A DNA stretch of 64,000 nucleotides from Fusicatenibacter saccharivorans (GCF_027667425.1 NZ_JAQEGR010000006.1:62001-126000); one strand, 5' to 3'. Numbered from the stretch's first letter, positions 43,129 to 51,962 are shown. Notes: generated from the letters alone by a model not told the origin. Numbers and translations: made by a program.

Positions 43129-44010
43129 ATGGAATTACAGGAAAAGAAAAAGAACCGGACAGAACAGAAAACAGATATGCAGAATAAGGAAAAAGCATTG
43201 CTTACCCAACTTGACGAGATTGCAAAACAGGATCTCTGTCTGGCATTCTCCGGCGGTGTGGACAGCAGTCTGCTGCTGAAGCTTGTCATGGATGCATCTG
43301 CAAAATATGGAACAAAGGTTTATGCAGTAACCTTTCAGACACGGCTGCATCCGCCCTGCGACCTGGAGACAGCGACAAGAGTAGCAAAGGAGGTTGGCGC
43401 TGTTCATGAGGTCCTTTTTGTTGATGAGCTGGAGCAGGAGGCAATCCGTTACAATCCGGAAAACCGCTGCTATCTCTGTAAGCACTATCTATTTGGGAAA
43501 CTTCTGGAATTTGCCCGCGATCACGGTGTCACCCAGGTACTCGACGGAACAAATGAGGATGACCTTCATGTCTACCGGCCGGGGCGAAAAGCGCTGAGAG
43601 AATATGGTGTCATCAGCCCGCTTGCAGCGTGTCATGTGACAAAAACAGAGGTAAAAGCACTTGCTGCAAAGTACGGCGTTTCCGTAGCACACCGTCCATC
43701 CACTCCATGTATGGCGACACGCCTTCCCTACGGGGCAGAAATTAACTATGACGTTCTGGATCGGATTGCGGACGGCGAAGCATGGCTTCATACGCTGTTC
43801 GGTGCGGAAGAGAATCTCCGTCTGCGTGTACATGGCGATGTGGTGCGTCTTGAAATCTCACCGGAGCGTATGGGGGAAGTGCTTGAGAAGAGAGAAGAAA
43901 TGATTGCATATCTGAAAAAGCTCGGCTTTTCTTACCTGACGATGGATCTGGAAGGGTTCCGTTCCGGCAGTATGGATGAGAAAATAACACAGAAAGAGGA
44001 AACAAAATGA
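43129..44010 (+). CDS. larE: LarE-type ATP-dependent sulfur transferase
   Basis: A 293-aa PP-loop enzyme that adenylates and sulfurates pyridinium dicarboxylate for the nickel-pincer nucleotide cofactor (family knowledge). It has the PP-loop AFSGGVDSS (about 40-48). C194 in STPCMATRLPYG corresponds to the sacrificial Cys of Lactobacillus LarE, and here there is also C114-x2-C117 (NRCYLCK), which that enzyme lacks. The three-Cys pattern is that of LarE proteins that hold a 4Fe-4S cluster and can act catalytically; this is inferred. GFRSGSMDE near the C-terminus is a family mark. No larB, larC or larA is in the window. It overlaps the dihydrofolate reductase gene by 4 bases. Confidence 0.92.
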   Translation: MELQEKKKNRTEQKTDMQNKEKALLTQLDEIAKQDLCLAFSGGVDSSLLLKLVMDASAKYGTKVYAVTFQTRLHPPCDLETATRVAKEVGAVHEVLFVDELEQEAIRYNPENRCYLCKHYLFGKLLEFARDHGVTQVLDGTNEDDLHVYRPGRKALREYGVISPLAACHVTKTEVKALAAKYGVSVAHRPSTPCMATRLPYGAEINYDVLDRIADGEAWLHTLFGAEENLRLRVHGDVVRLEISPERMGEVLEKREEMIAYLKKLGFSYLTMDLEGFRSGSMDEKITQKEETK

Positions 44011-44519
44011 AAGCAATTTTAAGTGCGGACCGCAAATGGGGTCTGGGATATCAGGGACGGCTGCTGGTAAGTATTCCGTCTGATCTGCGGTTCTTCCGTG
44101 AAACTACGATGGGACACGTTGTCGTGATGGGAAGAAAGACACTTGCTACACTCCCGGCAGGCCAGCCGTTAAAAGGCAGAACGAATATTATTTTAAGCCG
44201 TGATCCGGAATGGACTGTCCGCGGCGCAACCGTTGTCCACAGTATCAAAGAGCTGATGGAAGTGTTAAAGCCGTATGAGGACGACGATATTTATGTTGCG
44301 GGCGGCGGAGAAATTTACCGTCAGCTTCTCCCATACTGTGATACGGCATACGTCACACGAATTGACATGACGTATCAGGCGGATACCTTCTTTGAGGATC
44401 TTGACGAATCACCGGATTGGGAGATGGTAGAAGAGGGCGATGAGCAGACCTGCTTTGATATTGAATTTTATTTCACGGAATACCGAAGAAAGAATGAAAA
44501 GGCAGAACGCCCGAGATAA
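44007..44519 (+). CDS. folA: Dihydrofolate reductase
   Basis: Reduces dihydrofolate to tetrahydrofolate with NADPH. The 170-aa protein begins MKAILSADRKWGLGYQGRLL, an altered form of the usual start of DHFR (AVDxNWGIGxxGxLL). It has the substrate-site Asp in PSDLRFFRETT, VVMGRKT for NADPH and YVAGGGEIYRQLLP. It is somewhat longer than many DHFRs because of the C-terminal RRKNEKAERPR tail. The ATGA overlap with larE indicates coupled translation. thyA is not adjacent. Confidence 0.94.
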   Translation: MKAILSADRKWGLGYQGRLLVSIPSDLRFFRETTMGHVVVMGRKTLATLPAGQPLKGRTNIILSRDPEWTVRGATVVHSIKELMEVLKPYEDDDIYVAGGGEIYRQLLPYCDTAYVTRIDMTYQADTFFEDLDESPDWEMVEEGDEQTCFDIEFYFTEYRRKNEKAERPR

Positions 44520-44535
44520 GGGTAAGACAGGACGT

Positions 44536-44579
44536 AAAAAACGGAGAAACCACAGAAAAAGCGGCTTCTCCGTTTTTTT
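44536..44579. terminator. Bidirectional terminator between folA and telA
   Basis: AAAAAACGGAGAA (44536-44548) pairs with TTCTCCGTTTTTT (44566-44578). T-runs occur on both strands, so it serves the two convergent units. Confidence 0.88.
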
Positions 44580-44598
44580 ATATAGGATACAAAAAGTA

Positions 44599-45747
44599 TC
44601 AGTGCTGTCCGCCTGCAGAAAGCTCCAGCATTTTTTTCTTAATATCATTTTCGAGCTGTACCAGCTCAACTTCAGCGGCGGCACGTTTCTGGCGGCCGTC
44701 CTCCTGAATCTTCATCACTTCATCGAGGGTAGAGATCAGGCTCTGGTTCGTCTGTTTTAAGGTTTCCATATCGACGATACCGCGCTCAGATTCTTTTGCA
44801 GTCTCGATCGTTGCCATCTTCAGATTCTCCGCATTCTTTTTCAGAAGCTCATTTGTCATATCCGAAACCTGGCGCTGTGCTTTGGCAGCCTCAGTCGAGT
44901 GATGAACGCCGAGTGCAATGATCATCTGGTTTTTCCAGAGCGGAATGGTGTTGACGAGTGTGGATTGGATCTTTTCGGCCATTACAGAATCGCTGTTCTG
45001 AATCATGCGGATCTGCGGCGCTGTCTGGATCGAAACCATACGGGTCAGTTCCAGATCATACAGTTTCTTCTCAAATCGGTTGCAGAGATCTTCGAGATCC
45101 TTGGCAGCCTGTGCATCTTCGGCCTTTCCGGTCATCTGCGCTTTATTCTGCAGATCACGGAGTTCTGTGGAACGTACCAGCTCCAGCTTTTTCTTTCCTG
45201 CGAGAATGTACATGGTCAGCTCTTTAAAATAATTCAGGTTCTGTGCATACATCTGATCCAGAATGGCAATGTCTTTCAGAAGCTGCCGCTGGTGGCCGTC
45301 GAGCACGTCACAGATTTTATTGACATTCACCTCTGCCTTGTCATACTTCGCTTTCATTGCATTGATTTTGTTCGTGCTTTTCTTAAAGAAAGAGAATGGT
45401 CCCTTTTCTTCTTCTGCGTCAAACGTTTTCAGCTCTGTCACAACAGAGGTGAGCAGATCGCCGATTTCCCCGAGATCTTTGCTTCTGACGTTCTCCAGCG
45501 TTTTCTCGGAAAAGTCTGCCATTTTCTTCTGTGCACCGGCACCGTACTGCAGAATGCCGTTTGTATTGGCAAGATCAATCTGGGAAACAAAGGCATCCAC
45601 CATGGCTTTCTGTTCGTCGGACAGAACAGAATCATCCATGACCTCTTTCTTTTCTTCCGGCTGCTGTACCGGAAGTTCCGGTTCCGGCTCCGGAGCGCCG
45701 AAACTTAAGCTTGGAATTTCAGTGGTGTCCTTTACAAAATCATTCAT
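44599..45747 (-). CDS. telA: TelA-family protein (toxic anion resistance family)
   Basis: A 382-aa cytosolic, mostly helical coiled-coil protein of the TelA/KlaA family, linked to tellurite, nisin and wall-antibiotic tolerance in other Firmicutes; the biochemical function is unknown. Marks are the Pro/Glu-rich N-terminus, FSFFKKSTNKINAMKAKYDKAE, the DGHQRQLLKDIAILDQMYAQN segment, and LVNTIPLWKNQMIIALG. The frame extends to 45840, but AAGGAG before ATG 45747 sets the start. It follows the xpaC-like gene by 73 bases on the same strand; this pair is common and the two proteins probably act together. Confidence 0.92.
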   Translation of the reverse strand: MNDFVKDTTEIPSLSFGAPEPEPELPVQQPEEKKEVMDDSVLSDEQKAMVDAFVSQIDLANTNGILQYGAGAQKKMADFSEKTLENVRSKDLGEIGDLLTSVVTELKTFDAEEEKGPFSFFKKSTNKINAMKAKYDKAEVNVNKICDVLDGHQRQLLKDIAILDQMYAQNLNYFKELTMYILAGKKKLELVRSTELRDLQNKAQMTGKAEDAQAAKDLEDLCNRFEKKLYDLELTRMVSIQTAPQIRMIQNSDSVMAEKIQSTLVNTIPLWKNQMIIALGVHHSTEAAKAQRQVSDMTNELLKKNAENLKMATIETAKESERGIVDMETLKQTNQSLISTLDEVMKIQEDGRQKRAAAEVELVQLENDIKKKMLELSAGGQH

Positions 45748-45820
45748 GTTTTCTATTCTCCTTTTCTTCGGTACGGAAACGTAACCGGTGATTTGATTTC
45801 CATTGTATAGCTTTGAATAG

Positions 45821-47173
45821 TTACATGTGAAGCGGCTCAATATCCTGCTTTGACGGACCTGCCTGATTTGTCAGTCCCTCCTGCGCCAGCATCGTCTGCA
45901 GAACAGAGATATCAGAAGAAATATCCCATGCCGTTGTCTGGAACAGATCATCAAGCAGCTTTTCGAATGCGGCATTGATGGTATCCAGTGTGTCCTCGAT
46001 TTCCTTCTTGGTTCGGAGGATATTGTCGCTTTGAATTGGTTCGTTCTCAAAGGAACGGTAAGCGTCGAGCAGCTTCCAGGTTGTCGGCATATAGTAATCC
46101 ATAAATTTCCGCAGGGCGGCGGCTTCTTTTGGGCGCTTTTTTGCCTCCTCGAGAATCCGGGTAACAACCGTTTCGAGACGGCTCAGCTTGGCTGTGATGA
46201 CTTCACCCGGCAGATCCAGGTTGCACTGATGGATCTTCTGAATATAAGATTCACATTCTTCCAGCATCTGCTGGTATTCCGGCGTTACACCGGAGGCCTC
46301 CAGCTGTTCACGTGCTTTCTGCTCAGCAATCTGCTGTTCCTTCTGGCTGGCGAGCATTGCGCGGTACTGGTCGTAGCAGTCATTTGTTACCATCAGACAG
46401 GTACCATTCTCGTCGAGGTGGCCCTGGCGCAGCATGGATTTATCAATCATGGTCGTAATATCGGTCAGAAGCTCACCTTTCTCACAGTGCATACTGTCGC
46501 AGAGTTCTTTCGTGGAAATATATTCCTTTGTGCCGAGCAGCGTACAGATCTGGCGGAAATGGCGGACCAGACGCCGGTTTTTACTTCCCTTTTTCAGAAG
46601 AATGCCGCCGCCGATGGTAAATGCGGCAAAAATAAGAGAAGGAATCAGCGCGCTGTTGTCTGGACCTGCAAATAAGGAATACAGACTAAGCGCTGTGCAG
46701 CAGCCGAACAGTCCGGTGACACCCCAGCCGGCGGCCGTCTGAAATCCGCCGACAAGTGCAAGATCGGTGGATGGCATAAAGCGCTCGCGCAGTACACGGC
46801 GTTCTTGTATGCGGCTGTTCCATTCCGTATTCTGGGAGGGCTGCCAGGTATGGGAAGGTTTGGGAACCGGGTTCGCGCTCTTACCCGGCATCGTGCCTCC
46901 CGGCCCGTAGGAATAGTGATGCGGTCCGGTCTGCTGCGCTGTATTATTATGGGAAGAATGCTGGCTGCTGTAGGAAGTATCTGCGGAATAGCCGCGGGAC
47001 GGCTCCTGTGTGCCATTTGCACGGAATGGTCCCTTCCGGTTTGGGTAGACAAACTGGTTGATGGTGTCTGAAATCTTCCGGTTTAATTCCTGAAAATCCT
47101 GAGAATTTACAGCGTTATCCACAAGCTTTCCAATACTGTCGCCGACATCCTTTAAATCATCTTCAAAACTCAT
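45821..47173 (-). CDS. xpaC: XpaC-like protein (5-bromo-4-chloroindolyl phosphate hydrolysis family)
   Basis: A 450-aa protein with a soluble Ser/Gln/Pro-rich N-terminal part (1-135) and two adjacent TM helices (about 140-190; GGFQTAAGWGVTG ... LIFAAFTIGGGILL). A helical C-terminal domain follows that matches the XpaC family in general layout. The family name comes from an old XGal-phosphate screen; true phosphatase activity is doubtful. Helix-turn-helix-like text (YISTKELCDSMHCEKGELLTD) is visible near residue 215, so nucleic-acid or protein binding is possible. The Ser/Gly/Tyr-rich N-terminus is longer than in Bacillus XpaC. ATG 47173 has GAAAGGAAC. It is first in the xpaC-telA unit. Confidence 0.85.
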   Translation of the reverse strand: MSFEDDLKDVGDSIGKLVDNAVNSQDFQELNRKISDTINQFVYPNRKGPFRANGTQEPSRGYSADTSYSSQHSSHNNTAQQTGPHHYSYGPGGTMPGKSANPVPKPSHTWQPSQNTEWNSRIQERRVLRERFMPSTDLALVGGFQTAAGWGVTGLFGCCTALSLYSLFAGPDNSALIPSLIFAAFTIGGGILLKKGSKNRRLVRHFRQICTLLGTKEYISTKELCDSMHCEKGELLTDITTMIDKSMLRQGHLDENGTCLMVTNDCYDQYRAMLASQKEQQIAEQKAREQLEASGVTPEYQQMLEECESYIQKIHQCNLDLPGEVITAKLSRLETVVTRILEEAKKRPKEAAALRKFMDYYMPTTWKLLDAYRSFENEPIQSDNILRTKKEIEDTLDTINAAFEKLLDDLFQTTAWDISSDISVLQTMLAQEGLTNQAGPSKQDIEPLHM

Positions 47174-47222
47174 GACAGTTCCTTTCTGATGAGGTACTTT
47201 TTCTGTGTACCGTTTTCCATTT

Positions 47223-47251
47223 ATTATACAATGCGATTGGAAATCTTACAA
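47223..47251 (-). promoter_or_regulatory. xpaC-telA promoter
   Basis: On the minus strand TTGTAA (47251-47246), 17 bases, perfect TATAAT (47228-47223). A leader hairpin GGTAC-9-GTACC follows at 47198-47216. Confidence 0.65.
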
Positions 47252-47296
47252 GCATACAGTGCTTAATTTTCTATGAAGCTGGAGCTGACGGGAATG

Positions 47297-47310
47297 GTTA
47301 CAGTTCACAG
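47297..47310. repeat. Solo end of the 2.3-kb palindromic element
   Basis: GTTACAGTTCACAG is identical to the reverse complement of 2416-2429, the right end of the MITE-like element. Homology stops after 14 bases, so this is a remnant or a shared protein-binding site. The rest of the 47174-47419 gap holds the xpaC promoter and a TATACT (47362 region) that may belong to the DUF362 gene. Confidence 0.5.
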
Positions 47311-47419
47311 GAAATGATTTTGTTTTTGGATGAGTTGAAAGAAATCAGTAACTATTATATACTAAAGAATATCGAATGTCAGAAAAAATCAAATCAGAAT
47401 AAAGGGGCCGCAATACTAA

Positions 47420-48538
47420 ATGAATAAAAACGAAATTATCCAGATACAGGGAATGGAATATAAAGAAATGACAAAACAGCTTTTGAACAAATGTGCCTTA
47501 GCTACGCTCATTCCTTCGAAGGTCAGTCTCATCGGTATTAAGCCAAATTTGGTAGCACCTGTCCCGGCGGAGTTTGGAGGGACGACACATCCGGAGGTGG
47601 TTGCGGGGATCATCGAATATCTTCAGGAAAACGGATTTACTAACCTTCAAATCATGGAAGGTTCCTGGGTCGGGGATAAGACAGAGGAATCGTTTGAGGT
47701 CTGTGGATACCGTATGCTTTCGGAACAGTACGGCGTTCCGCTTATCGATGCGCAGAAGGAAAAAAGCATGCCAGTGCAGTGTGGTGATATGGAACTTCAG
47801 ATTTGCGAATGTGCGAAAAAGGTGGATTTTATGATCAATGTCCCGGTCATGAAAGGCCATTGCCAGACTAAAATTACCTGCGCACTGAAAAATATGAAAG
47901 GTCTCTTGCCGAATAAAGAAAAACGTCATTTTCATGCCATGGGACTTCATCGGCCAATTGCGCATCTGGGGCTGGGGATTCATCAGGATTTTATTTTGGT
48001 GGATAATATCTGCGGAGACCTTGACTTTGAGGATGGCGGTAATCCGTTTATTATGAATCGCCTTTTCGCTGGGTTAGATCCGGTGTTGATCGATGCATAT
48101 GTCTGCGCGGAACTGCATTATAAGCCAGAAGATGTCCCGTATGTCAAAATGGCAGAAGAGTTGGGCGTGGGCAGCGCTGATCTCACACGGCTTTCAATCC
48201 GCCAAATTGGCGAAATTGGTGAAAAAAGAGTGATTCCGGAAAAACGGAAGATCGTGGAACTGCAGGATGCCGTAGAGGAAGTTGAGTCCTGCAGTGCCTG
48301 CTACGGCTATCTGATCCCGGCGCTCGACCGGCTGAAGGAGGAAGGACTGCTGCAGGAACTCCAAGAAAAAATCTGCATCGGGCAGGGATACCGGGGAAAG
48401 AGCGGGGCGCTTGGTGTGGGAAGTTGTACTTCAGGGTTTAAATACAATCTGAAAGGCTGCCCACCGACCGATGAGCAGATGTATGAATTTTTGAAGCAGT
48501 ACATTGCAACTAGACGAAAAACAGAAGCAGAAAAATAG
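47420..48538 (+). CDS. DUF362 domain protein
   Basis: A 372-aa cytosolic protein of the DUF362 family, whose members are often associated with iron-sulfur proteins and radical chemistry, with no settled reaction. Visible family features are IKPNLVAPVPAEFGGTTHPEVV near residue 42, MINVPVMKGHCQTKITCALKNMKG and GLDPVLIDAYVCAEL. The C-terminal part has Cys residues (ESCSACYGYL and VGSCTSG) but no classical ferredoxin CxxCxxCxxxC cluster. AAAGGGG precedes ATG 47420. It is followed after 18 bases by an esterase and then an acyltransferase-like gene; a joint role in modifying a small molecule is conceivable. Confidence 0.85.
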   Translation: MNKNEIIQIQGMEYKEMTKQLLNKCALATLIPSKVSLIGIKPNLVAPVPAEFGGTTHPEVVAGIIEYLQENGFTNLQIMEGSWVGDKTEESFEVCGYRMLSEQYGVPLIDAQKEKSMPVQCGDMELQICECAKKVDFMINVPVMKGHCQTKITCALKNMKGLLPNKEKRHFHAMGLHRPIAHLGLGIHQDFILVDNICGDLDFEDGGNPFIMNRLFAGLDPVLIDAYVCAELHYKPEDVPYVKMAEELGVGSADLTRLSIRQIGEIGEKRVIPEKRKIVELQDAVEEVESCSACYGYLIPALDRLKEEGLLQELQEKICIGQGYRGKSGALGVGSCTSGFKYNLKGCPPTDEQMYEFLKQYIATRRKTEAEK

Positions 48539-48556
48539 CAACAGAGGAGAGAGTGA

Positions 48557-49549
48557 ATGAAAAAAGCAGTCAAAGCCATTTTAAATGTATTGTCCTACGG
48601 CGGAATTGAAGTAGAATCCGCCCGTCGGCTTGCCGATATCAAGAAGCTGGATCCGATCCGTATTTTTCTGCGAAAATTGGATATGGAAATATATAATGGG
48701 GACTACAAGGTTCCGATTCGGCTGTTCTTCCCGGATGAAAAAATGGAGGAGCATGGTGCAAAAGAAGCGATTCTGTTCTTCCATGGCGGCGGCTGGACAA
48801 CCGAGAGTGTGGAGACATACGACCGTGTCTGCGCACGCATGGCGCAGTCGACGGGGCAGATTGTTGTATCGGTAGAATACCGTCTTGCACCGGAGCATCG
48901 TTTCCCGACAGGCTTAGAAGACTGCTACGCCGCCGCCCAGGCAATGCTGCGCGGGGAGATTCTGCTGGAGGTAACGCCGGAAAATGTCACGATCATGGGC
49001 GACAGCGCAGGAGGAAATCTTGCGGCTGCGGTCTGCCTGATGGCGAGGGACAAAAAAGAACTGCTGCCGGGGAAACAGATTTTGATTTATCCGGCGGTGA
49101 ATTCTTGTTACACAGAGAAATCACCGTACAAATCCGTGAAAACCAATGGAACCGGATACCTTCTGACCAGTGTCAAAATGGAAGATTATGTAATTCTGTA
49201 TCAGCGGACCGAAGAAGACCGCAAAAATCCGTACTTTGCACCGGTACTGGCAGAAAATCTGCAGGGACTGCCGGACACGCTGGTACTGACGGCGCAGTAC
49301 GATCCGCTGCGCGATGAGGGCGAGGATTATGCGAAAAAGCTGAAAAGGGCTGGCAATCTGGTTGAACATCATCGGATCAAGGGCGCATTGCACGGCTATT
49401 TTGCGCTTGGCATTGAACACCTATATGTGCAGGAAAGTTTTCAGTATATGAATGCATTTTTAAGGAAAGAAAAACAGCAGAAAAATGCAGACGAAGAACT
49501 GGAAAACATAGCAGCAGTGAAGAAACAATTGACACACGGGAAGGCGTAA
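48557..49549 (+). CDS. Alpha/beta hydrolase, HSL-type (Abhydrolase_3) esterase
   Basis: A 330-aa cytosolic carboxylesterase or lipase of the hormone-sensitive-lipase family. Oxyanion motif FFHGGGW (about 73-79), nucleophile S150 in MGDSAGGNL, acid Asp in DPLRDEGEDYA and His in GALHGYF complete the machinery. YRLAPEHRFPTGLEDC is a family hallmark. No signal peptide is present. It lies 18 bases after the DUF362 gene and 13 before the acyltransferase gene, each with a purine-rich ribosome binding site, so the three form one operon. The natural ester is unknown; coupling with an acyltransferase suggests turnover of an acylated metabolite. Confidence 0.93.
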   Translation: MKKAVKAILNVLSYGGIEVESARRLADIKKLDPIRIFLRKLDMEIYNGDYKVPIRLFFPDEKMEEHGAKEAILFFHGGGWTTESVETYDRVCARMAQSTGQIVVSVEYRLAPEHRFPTGLEDCYAAAQAMLRGEILLEVTPENVTIMGDSAGGNLAAAVCLMARDKKELLPGKQILIYPAVNSCYTEKSPYKSVKTNGTGYLLTSVKMEDYVILYQRTEEDRKNPYFAPVLAENLQGLPDTLVLTAQYDPLRDEGEDYAKKLKRAGNLVEHHRIKGALHGYFALGIEHLYVQESFQYMNAFLRKEKQQKNADEELENIAAVKKQLTHGKA

Positions 49550-49562
49550 GGAGGCATAGAAA

Positions 49563-51371
49563 ATGAAGAAAGAACATTCTTCGCGCTGGAGAAAGCTGGA
49601 CAACGCGGCACAGGCATTTCCGGCGGCCACCGGAAAAAAGGATACGAGAGTCTTCCGGTTTTACTGCCAGCTGAAAGAGGACATCCAGGCGGATCTGCTG
49701 CAGAAAGCGCTGGAGCAGACAATGGAGCATTACCCGGTGTTTTCCATGGTACTGCGGAAAGGTCTTTTCTGGTTTTATCTGGAGCAGCGCGATCTGCCAG
49801 CAAAAGTAGAAGAGGAAAAGCGTCCGCCGTGCAGTGAGATTTACGTACCCGACCACAAAACGCTTCTTTTCCAGGTTTCTTACTATAAAACCCGAATCAA
49901 TTTCGAAGTATTCCATGCCCTGACAGATGGCACCGGTGCGATGCTGTTTCTGAAAGAACTGGTGAGCAATTATCTGATCTTGTGTCATCCCGAGGAAATC
50001 TTTTCAAAGGTCAGCGAAGACATGCTGACAGAGACAGATTTCGAGGAGGACAGCTTTTCCCAGTATTACACCGGAAAGAAAAATGAAAAAGAAAAAAGCC
50101 GCCCGGCATACCAGATCAAAGGCGAGTATCTGGAGCAGGAGGAGATGGAAATTACTGAGATTCTGCTTTCCGCGGAAGCAGTTCATAAGTGCGCAAAAGC
50201 ACATGGCGTGTCGGTGACGGCGTACCTTGCGGCGGCGCTGGTATATGCGGTATATGAAGAAATCCCGAAAAGCAGGCTGAAAAAGCCGGTTTCTCTGATG
50301 GTTCCAGCCAATCTCCGCAACTTTTTCCCATCCGCATCGATGACGAATTTCTGGAGCTGGATCGAGATTGCCTGTGATCTTGGGCCGGAGGCATCGTTTG
50401 AGGATGCCCTGCAGATCACGGGAGCCGCGATGCAGAAAGAGGCGCTGAAGCAGGAGATTTCCACACGTATGAACGATCTGGTGCGGATTGAGCGGAATCC
50501 GGTGCTGCGCGCCGTGCCGCTGGAAATCAAAAATCTGGCGCTGATGGCGGGCACGACGCTCGGCGGACGAAGCATTACGACCGTCTATTCCAATATCGGC
50601 CGGATTCAGATGCCGCCGGAGTATGAAACATATATTGAGCGGTTCGGATTTTTCACCAGCACCGACAAAGTACAGATGTGTTCCTGTTCCTACGGTGACA
50701 GCATGGTGCTTGGAATCACATCTAAAATCGCTGATTCCAATATTGAACGGAACCTGATGCATCTGCTGCAGAAAGAGGGCATCGCCTGTGAACAGGAGGA
50801 AAATGATTTTCCGGGACAGAAAGAACAGCCGCACGGGACGGCCAAACTGGGATTGAAAATTTTTTCTTTCACCTGCATCGCGGCTGTCGTACTCTGCTGG
50901 ATGATGAATTTCCTTGCAACGCCGCAGATGTGGTGGGCAGGTTATGCGACAGCGGGTGTGTTCTGCGCCTGGCTTCTGATCCGGGTGGGATATCAGAAAC
51001 GGAAAAATCCACTCAAAAACAGTATGTGGCAATTGATCTTTATTATGATCGGTGCGATTCTGTGGGATTATGCGACGGGCTGGATCGGCTGGTCTGTCGA
51101 TTTCGCAATTCCGCTCGCCGTTCTTATGAATGGCGCGACGATGCAGATTCTGGCAAGAGCGTACAAAATGGAGGTCAGTGAATATCTTTTTTATCTGATG
51201 CAGTCCGGAGCAGCAGGAATCGTTCCGGCGATTTTGTGGCTGACGGGAACTGTCCGCATTACCTGGCCGTCCGTGATCTGCGTGGGCCTTAGTGTGCTGT
51301 ATCTGATCGGGCTGTTTTTTTTCCGCGGAAAAGATTTTATGCGGGAAATGCAGAAAAAATTCCGGGTATGA
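49563..51371 (+). CDS. Condensation-like acyltransferase with C-terminal membrane domain
   Basis: A 602-aa two-part protein. Residues about 1-430 resemble the CoA-dependent acyltransferase/condensation superfamily (chloramphenicol acetyltransferase, alcohol acetyltransferase, PapA types): VFHALTDGTGAM holds the HxxxDG motif (H at about 119), and later text includes VPANLRNFFPSASMTNFWSW. Residues about 445-595 contain five to six TM helices, so the enzyme is membrane-attached at its C-terminus. The combination fits Lachnospiraceae proteins of the DUF6320 kind, as far as I recall. The donor and acceptor are unknown. It ends the DUF362-esterase operon and a perfect terminator follows. Confidence 0.82.
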   Translation: MKKEHSSRWRKLDNAAQAFPAATGKKDTRVFRFYCQLKEDIQADLLQKALEQTMEHYPVFSMVLRKGLFWFYLEQRDLPAKVEEEKRPPCSEIYVPDHKTLLFQVSYYKTRINFEVFHALTDGTGAMLFLKELVSNYLILCHPEEIFSKVSEDMLTETDFEEDSFSQYYTGKKNEKEKSRPAYQIKGEYLEQEEMEITEILLSAEAVHKCAKAHGVSVTAYLAAALVYAVYEEIPKSRLKKPVSLMVPANLRNFFPSASMTNFWSWIEIACDLGPEASFEDALQITGAAMQKEALKQEISTRMNDLVRIERNPVLRAVPLEIKNLALMAGTTLGGRSITTVYSNIGRIQMPPEYETYIERFGFFTSTDKVQMCSCSYGDSMVLGITSKIADSNIERNLMHLLQKEGIACEQEENDFPGQKEQPHGTAKLGLKIFSFTCIAAVVLCWMMNFLATPQMWWAGYATAGVFCAWLLIRVGYQKRKNPLKNSMWQLIFIMIGAILWDYATGWIGWSVDFAIPLAVLMNGATMQILARAYKMEVSEYLFYLMQSGAAGIVPAILWLTGTVRITWPSVICVGLSVLYLIGLFFFRGKDFMREMQKKFRV

Positions 51372-51397
51372 AGGGAAAAGGTGATAGAAAAAATAAG

Positions 51398-51446
51398 AAG
51401 AGCAGGTAAGAAAAGTGGATGTTGGTCCCTTTTCTTACCTGCTCTT
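51398..51446. terminator. Bidirectional terminator with perfect 18-bp stem
   Basis: 51398-51415 (AAGAGCAGGTAAGAAAAG) and its exact complement 51429-51446 enclose a 13-base loop. It lies between the acyltransferase gene and the convergent merR gene. Confidence 0.9.
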
Positions 51447-51490
51447 TTGAAACTTGTGTGTGTCTGCGGCGGAAAAGCCTGGAGAGATAT

Positions 51491-51922
51491 CTACTGCGCC
51501 TTCTCCTCACAGCCGCAGGAATCCCACGACGGCATTTCATCCCCATTTTTAATCGCATCGCGAACCGCGCTGTAATACCGCACTTTCTGCTGAATATGCT
51601 CGAGATCAGATTCCATGCGCTCGATTTTCTCGCGTGTATTCTGCTCATGTTCCTTGAGAATGGCAACCATCTGGTCAATATTTCCCGGGATATCGTTCTC
51701 AAGCCGGAAAAACTCCTGAATCCCCGCAATCGGAAGCCCGGTGCGTTTGAAGCAGAGAATTGCGGTCATGCAGTTAATGTGCTGCTGGGTGTAAATTCGT
51801 TTCTTGCTTTCGGTATGAATGACATCTGTCAAAAGCCCGATCTCCTCATAATAACGAAGCGTAGAGGCCGGAAGTCCAAAACGCTCGGACATTTCACGAA
51901 TGGTGTAGGTCTGCTGTTCCAT
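51491..51922 (-). CDS. MerR-family transcriptional regulator
   Basis: A 143-aa regulator: N-terminal winged HTH (YTIREMSERFGLPASTLRYYEEIGLL, residues 6-31), then a long dimerisation coiled coil (about 80-125) and a short tail ending WDSCGCEEKAQ. The tail has the pair C-G-C, which might be metal- or redox-responsive, but the longer Cys spacing of MerR/CueR metal sensors is absent. It is of the small YfmP/AdhR-like type that often controls aldehyde or drug genes. ATG 51922 has AAGGAGG. Its promoter has an inverted repeat, so autoregulation is probable. Targets could be the divergent yesM or unlinked genes. Confidence 0.92.
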   Translation of the reverse strand: MEQQTYTIREMSERFGLPASTLRYYEEIGLLTDVIHTESKKRIYTQQHINCMTAILCFKRTGLPIAGIQEFFRLENDIPGNIDQMVAILKEHEQNTREKIERMESDLEHIQQKVRYYSAVRDAIKNGDEMPSWDSCGCEEKAQ

Positions 51923-51962
51923 GGAAAAACCTCCTTGAAATAATGAAAAATCAACTGCTTCA

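Noticed and set aside
47314..47427. A 37-codon frame ending inside the start of the DUF362 gene
   Set aside because: AGGAA abuts the ATG without a spacer, the product looks random and the likely -10 (TATACT) of the DUF362 gene lies inside it.
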